The translations under genes were made by a program, and so were the position numbers. From Scleroderma bovista (lineage: Eukaryota > Basidiomycota > Agaricomycetes > Boletales > Sclerodermataceae), in NCBI GenBank assembly GCA_037178675.1, contig JAYMGJ010000255.1, positions 62,001 through 126,000 on the forward strand: a stretch of DNA of 64,000 bases, given 5' to 3'. Below are positions 57,885 to 64,000 of the stretch, one piece after another. The notes beneath the pieces are model-generated. The model did not search any database. It was not told the origin of the DNA and worked only from the letters and a program-made list of their open reading frames with translations. Position 1 is the stretch's first letter, and every line of letters begins with the position of its first letter.

Positions 57885-58404
57885 ATGAACGCACCGAATC
57901 GCTTCGAGCTATACGTCCTAGATGATTCCGAAAAGCCGTGCGTGTTGAATACGCGTCGTTGAGCTCGTCTTCAACGCTCCACCAGTGTCGAAGTCACGGA
58001 GGACACCAAGATCCCTAATGCTGCGACGTTCAAGATCGTAAAGCAGGATCACACACTGGCAAACATGCTCAGGGCGTACGTATCCAGTACTCTTCCTGTG
58101 GGTGGACTGACGTCCTCCCAATAGCCAAGTTCTGTCCATGCCCCAGGTCTTATTCGCAGGCTACAGAGTTCCCCATCCCCTGCATCCCTATTTCCTCCTC
58201 AAGATCCAAACAGACGGTACTGTGACACCGCAAAGCACGCTGGAGCAAGCATGCACGAAACTCATCGCCACGCTATCCTCACTTGAAGCGAAATTTAAAC
58301 GTGAGTTCTCGTTCAAGGATGCCGAGGGGACCGTGCCAGAGGATCCATATGGCGGAACGGGTGGACAGCCCTGGGGAGCAGGGAAGGATTACCTTGACTT
58401 CTAG
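57885..58404 (+). CDS. RPB11: RNA polymerase II subunit RPB11
   Basis: Pol II counterpart of bacterial alpha; it heterodimerises with RPB3. Exons 57885-57937, 57986-58075 and 58125-58404 give 423 nt and 140 residues in frame. It starts MNAPNRFELYVLDDSEKP, continues VEVTEDTKIPNAATFKIVKQ and DHTLANMLRAQVL, then VLFAGYRVPHPLHPYFLLKI and a helix LEQACTKLIATLSSLEAKFK. The C-terminal Gly-rich extension (EDPYGGTGGQPWGAGKDYLD) is longer than in yeast. Confidence 0.95.
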
Positions 58405-58666
58405 ATTGATGCCCGTGCACGATACATAGTTGTCTGCCTTATTCACAGCTTTGAGACAATCGGGCTGGGGATGATATTGCCATGGTTGCTTCGTTGGAAT
58501 TTTTCTATGAATAATTATTAGGAAATTTAGGAATAATTTTCGTATAAGGAAATCGAATCCTTGTTTCAAACAACAAAAGGCTTCCGAGTGCAAGTCTTCA
58601 GGCTTGCCCAGCCCGTCGTCCTTTTTTTCTTGTCCACCATTACCCTCACCGTACGGTCACCCAGCC

Positions 58667-60141
<1,475 letters not shown>

Positions 60142-60794
60142 GGGTTGACTCCTGTTCTTTGGGCTTGCGCTTCTAGACGAGCAAAGCTTTTGAATTTCAC
60201 ACCATACCCTTCGTATTACTTGGAACTTTTCCATCTCACACCAATCTTCAATCCAATGTATGCGTGTGCGATGTGTAATCTTGGCGCAACGTAGCTGTAT
60301 TCCCTCCTTTCTTCCCTCTTTCATTCACACTCATAACCCAATCTATGCGTAACAAAATGTATTTCATTGGCCATCCGCTCGATGCGCTGCCCTCGTTTTG
60401 TTGTTGGCTCCTTCATCCGTTGTCTAGAGTTGGGTGATGGACTGCTGTTGTAATAATGTATAGGTTTATCAAATTTCAATGCACTCATTGCTATCGAATG
60501 TGCGCTTGGTCATGAATACTGGTTGTCTCATCCTTAAGAAAGACTACCTCCTCTTGGGAGTATTGGGACTCTCCATGCATGCCATTTCCAGTCTAAAGAT
60601 ATGGTTCTACCCGGGGATAATACAGCCTAAATGATAAGCGCTGACTCGCCTCATGGGTGAGCAGAGCGCTCAAGAAGTCAAAGGGCTGATGGAAGCTAGC
60701 GTCGAGACTGCGATGTGTGTTATGAATTTGGTGAGGGGCGATTAACGATATAACGTGTCATTTGAATCCTCCCATCACTGGTATACATTGGCAA
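60142..60794. other. Intergenic, convergent 3' ends
   Basis: About 650 bases between the MAP kinase stop and the MIX17 stop. AT-rich 3' UTR-like sequence; no gene seen. Confidence 0.5.
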
Positions 60795-61354
60795 CTAATA
60801 CGGTGCAGCAGCTGACTGGCACTACATTATGCGCCCCCAGTGAGCACACTCGAAAAAAAAGTTGAGCTGAAAATCGACTTACGGCCTTGAGTTGCTCGAG
60901 GTACCAGGAACAGGACTGCAAGTCTGCCTTCTCTAAGCACTGCGTGAACTCCTTTGCTTGTACTTCACACGAAGGTCCCCTCTGGTATGCCTGCTGTTGG
61001 ACAGGCGTCGCTTGTTCCACAGGTGCAGGTGCATGAGAGCTAGAGCCTCCAAAAAGCATGTTCGAGATGCCGTGGCCAACGGCAGACCCGACGGCTACAC
61101 CACCAGCGGTAGCAGCCATCTGGGCAAATAGGCCAGGCTCTTTGGATTGGGCCGCGGCAGGTGGAGCAGGTGCATGAGCAGGGTTGCCGTATGCTGCTGG
61201 TGGATGGGGCATCGCAGCAGTGTGAGCAGTGCGGGTCTGCTGAGCTGACGCCGCTGGTTTGGGGGCGGGGGCGGGGCGTGAACGAGAAGAGCGCTGGGGG
61301 TAGCCATTAGCGGGAAGACAAGTGACGCTGGTGCTTTGCTTTACTTACAGGCAT
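60795..61354 (-). CDS. MIX17: MIX17/CHCHD2-type twin CX9C mitochondrial protein
   Basis: Intermembrane-space protein imported by the Mia40 disulfide relay. The first coding exon is just ATGCCT (start 61354), spliced over a 60-70 bp intron to RSSRSRPAPAPKPAAS. A Pro/Ala-rich region and the conserved Gly-rich helix follow (GLFAQMAATAGGVAVGSAVG, then HGISNMLFGG). The CHCH domain is CEVQAKEFTQC and CSWYLEQLKAC, two exact CX9C motifs. The last Cys comes from the tiny final exon CQSAAAPY after an intron at about 60822-60882; without that splice the domain would be incomplete. It is divergent from the mitochondrial mL45-like gene across 155 bases. Confidence 0.9.
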
Positions 61355-61509
61355 GTTAGAGGTTGGAACGAAAAGAACTTGCGGAGATTTTCGTGCCGAC
61401 AACATGGCCTTTTATATCCATCGGTCGGTGAGCGTGCGTCATTCCTCGGCCGGGTGAACTCCAAATTTGGACATAAAAGTTTTGAGTGAGCTGGTCGGCG
61501 ACGAGCACG
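61355..61509. promoter_or_regulatory. Divergent promoter between two mitochondrial-protein genes
   Basis: Only 155 bases separate the start codons of MIX17 and the mL45-like gene. Both products are predicted mitochondrial, so shared control is plausible. Confidence 0.5.
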
Positions 61510-62895
61510 ATGGCAGCGACGGTGACGCGACTGACTTGCAGGTCGAGATGGCCCACCATCATCTGTCGCCCGTACAGCACGGCCCTAGCACAGCAGCCCA
61601 AGACCAAGCCAGCACCGTTGGCGTCCAGTTCCAAGCCAAAGCCCAAGAGGGCGCCGGAGAGTACTTCACCGAAGAAGACGACTAGCGATGCAGATTCTAT
61701 CGAAGGACAGTTGAAGGCGTTGGACCAAATGCGGAGAATGCCCTCGGTCTACACTTCGACAGATTTCTGGGGTTCACCCATGGCGAGCTTTGGTCTGTAA
61801 ACCCGCTGTACTTGTCTACCTACTCTGACCCAACAAACTGCAGATGTCCAAATTCCATATGACATTCGAGCGATGGTAAAGACACTACTCACACAGCGAC
61901 CCTATGAGATACGAAAAGTCAAGGATATCTGGTTTGCGATTAAATATAACACCAATAATTGGCTCAAGAACATATTTGGGTAAGTACTACAAGCTAGTTT
62001 CCTGTGGTTCAGCTGCTGATGATCCCGTGTTTTAGCATGTTCACTATAGCAAGAGCTAACGCCTTCCCAGGCCTGAGAAATATTCAGTTGAGAATTCGCC
62101 CTGCGGTATGGCGCAAACTACGCGACGTTCAGTCACTCGACCCTAGTTCATGGCTTGGACCACTAAGAAATATAGCACTGGAGACATACCGCCAGACGAA
62201 TGTGGCAGTGGCACGGTACGTCGCCCGTCACTGAGCCCAATGATTACAGGGCTTCTGTGCGTCCCCTCAAAGCTTACAGCTTCTTTACGATCCAGTCAAA
62301 ACGAAGGGGTCCTGAAAATGCTCACTGTCGGTGATTTTCAATCAAAGACACTTCAGGTTCTACGACGGCGAGAAAAGGGACACAAATGGTTTTGGGATAT
62401 TACCAGTGACACATCCGACGCTGTTCTCTATGTTCCCGATCCCAGTGAGACTATTCCGAAATCATCATCATTCTGTAAATGATGCTCACGCGAGATTAGC
62501 TTTTATGACGCGTCTGCGCTCGTTTGGATCTTGGGTGCTCCGTCGCAAGTCTTCGGAATCAACACCGGCCGTTTCCCCTGTGACCATCGTGTCTATCCGG
62601 GCCGCCGAAATATACCTTGCTGAGCAAGACCCGAAAGTGGGAAACCGCCTTGTTATTCAGGCGTTGGTCAAGTTTGACACGACCCAGGTAGGACTACGTT
62701 CTATCATTTCCGCCGCTCTCGCTTCTGACCAATGTGGCCCCCCTGTGACAGGTGCTGAAAGTGACAGATCGACATGGCAATCCTGTCGAGTCAGAGCTTT
62801 CGAAACCGCATCGGGTCGTCCAGTATATTATATTGGAGAAAATTGGATGGTATGACACTCCTTGGAAATTGAAAGAGCAAATATACAGGAAATAA
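61510..62895 (+). CDS. Mitochondrial Tim44-like/mL45-Mba1 family protein
   Basis: Predicted mitochondrial ribosome-associated protein with a Tim44-like domain (mL45/Mba1 family), which helps tether translation to inner-membrane insertion. It starts MAATVTRLTCRSRWPTIICR, an Arg-rich presequence. Later exons read DVQIPYDIRAMVKTLL, DIWFAIKYNTNNWLKNIFG, MFTIARANAFPGL and WLGPLRNIALETYRQTNVAV. The domain continues KTLQVLRRREKGHKWFWDIT, VSPVTIVSIRAAEIYLAE, NRLVIQALVKFDTTQ and finally VLKVTDRHGNPVESEL with HRVVQYIILEKIGWYDTPWK. At least five introns are needed; the exact junctions between 62215 and 62560 are uncertain. Confidence 0.72.
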
Positions 62896-63146
62896 GCTTT
62901 GGGTGCTGCCAAGGGATGAGGGTCAGGAGCATAATATCAAGCTACATAATTTACAACTTGCTGTATACAGCTCCAATTTCTATCTTGTGCACGGGAACGT
63001 ATCCCCTTTACCACTTGGTGTCCGACCTAGTCTGCGCTAGGCAGATCCCAGTAGTATGTAGTACTTAGAATTCAGAAGATGTACCTAGTCCGACTCGAAG
63101 TGTCACTGGCAGTTTTTGTGAACCGACTCAACACAACGCCACTATC

Positions 63147-64000
63147 ATGTCTCGTCGGCCGTCGAGCTCGCAGAACCGTATGGACACGAGAGGTAACCAA
63201 TTCACCCAGAAGAGACCAAAGTCAAAGCTCAAGACGGTCAAATTCGACGAAGCCGGGAGTGAACCTCCCGCAAAGAAGTCGCGCCCTCTTTCCGTGCGTA
63301 TTTAGTGTACCCATATCGACGCCTGGCACTCATACCGTGCAATGGGATATCGTATAGTTGTCGAACCCTCCAATATTCGATCTAACAACGGACGACGCGC
63401 CCTATTCTATGCCTCTCTCCCAGTCGCGCTCATTCAGCGAGCCTTCGCGGAAAGACGCCAAAGGAAAGGGAAAGGAAACCCGTCCTCTGGCAGACGTAGA
63501 AGGTGACAGATTATGGGTCGACAAGTACGAGCCCACTTCGGAGGTGCATTGACTTCCTCTACCAGAATACCTAAAGCTTATGCGCAAGCAGGCGGAACTC
63601 GCTGTTCACAAGCGGAAAGTCGAGGATGTGCGTCAATGGCTTCTCGAGGCTTTTGATGGTGGTCCCTCTGCCAAACTACGAAAGTACAGGGTAAGTGATC
63701 TTTGGTCGTGGCCTTGCTTCTTCTTGATCGCGTTGGTTTACTTTCTGTGTTCTTAGCGTATTCTCGCGTTGACGGGACCTGCAGGAACCGCAAAAACAAC
63801 AACCTTACGCGTCCTTTCTCATGAACTTGGATTTCAGATCTTGGAATGGCGCAACGGCATGAATGAGCGAAGTGCCCACTTCTACAACGAGGATTTCGTC
63901 CGTGGTAAGTGTTAGATTCGGGTCTGTCGTGCTACTATGTACCCCAAGTTGTCTCGTTGCCAAGTATTCACATTTACCGTCGCAGATGACTCACGCCCTG
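63147..64000 (+). CDS. RAD17: RAD17/Rad24 checkpoint clamp loader (3' part beyond window)
   Basis: Clamp-loader large subunit that loads the 9-1-1 clamp at DNA damage. It starts MSRRPSSSQNRMDTRGNQFT. After an intron it reads LSNPPIFDLTTDDAPYSMP and then the diagnostic LWVDKYEPTSE. A GTGCAT donor and CAG acceptor join AELAVHKRKVEDVRQWLLEA. After another intron the AAA+ core begins RILALTGPAGTAKTTTLRVL, a Walker A with Ala in the usual second Gly position, a variation tolerated in this family, and then HELGFQILEWRNGMNE. Only the first 200 or so residues are inside the window. Confidence 0.9.

Overview
The window reads as nuclear DNA of a filamentous basidiomycete, most likely an Agaricomycete. 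Genes are compact, sit on both strands and are broken by many introns of about 40-60 bp with GT...AG borders. The gene content is typical of mushroom-forming fungi: a NACHT-type NLR, a DUF6533-type membrane protein, a mid2-like single-pass membrane protein, a fungal BAHD acyltransferase pair, a pepsin-like protease, and a Gin4/Hsl1-class kinase. All gene models were built by hand from reading frames, splice signals and family knowledge. I checked that the spliced length is a whole number of codons for RPC19, RPB11, TUP1, the NLR, the plus-strand BAHD gene and the 64-residue microprotein.

Layout. 1-8.5 kb: a YVH1 phosphatase cut by the left edge, a head-to-head pair of near-identical BAHD acyltransferases forming a large inverted duplication, a small hypothetical gene, and RPC19. 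8.5-11.3 kb: no convincing gene. 11.3-14.1 kb: an NLR with a C2-like start, a NACHT NTPase and a disordered tail in place of repeats. 14.9-19.3 kb: a 64-aa hydrophobic microprotein, a DNAJC17/Cwf23 splicing cochaperone, VPS29 of retromer, and a WD40 protein. 19.3-22.3 kb: that WD40 protein (a short Tup1-like form without the tetramerisation domain) is divergently paired with full-length TUP1. 22.8-25 kb: L-fuconate dehydratase.

25-29.2 kb is gene-poor. It holds a 29-bp direct repeat, decayed-looking coding fragments and a secreted-protein gene whose start codon appears lost. 29.2-41.4 kb: an orphan GTPase, a secreted aspartic protease, mitochondrial AsnRS, SmD1, a SWI3/RSC8-type chromatin remodeller, a PPR-like mitochondrial protein and a mid2-like membrane protein.

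41.5-53 kb: a broken copy of the Gin4/Hsl1-type kinase lies about 8.7 kb upstream of its intact parent, with an aldo-keto reductase, a glutathione transferase, a DUF6533 membrane protein and an orphan gene between them. 53.5-64 kb is a dense housekeeping block: a MGRN1-like E3 ligase, ESF2, ribosomal protein uL15, RPB11, a TEY MAP kinase, MIX17, an mL45/Mba1-like protein and the 5' part of RAD17.

Functional threads: gene expression machinery is over-represented (RPC19, RPB11, SmD1, DNAJC17, TUP1, SWI3, uL15, ESF2, YVH1), and several divergent pairs share promoters shorter than about 450 bp (Tup1-like/TUP1, SMD1/SWI3, uL15/RPB11, MIX17/mL45). The most unusual items are the inverted BAHD duplication, the repeat-less NLR, the kinase parent/pseudogene pair with a DWG motif, the Tup1 paralogue pair and the start-codon-only-exon microprotein.
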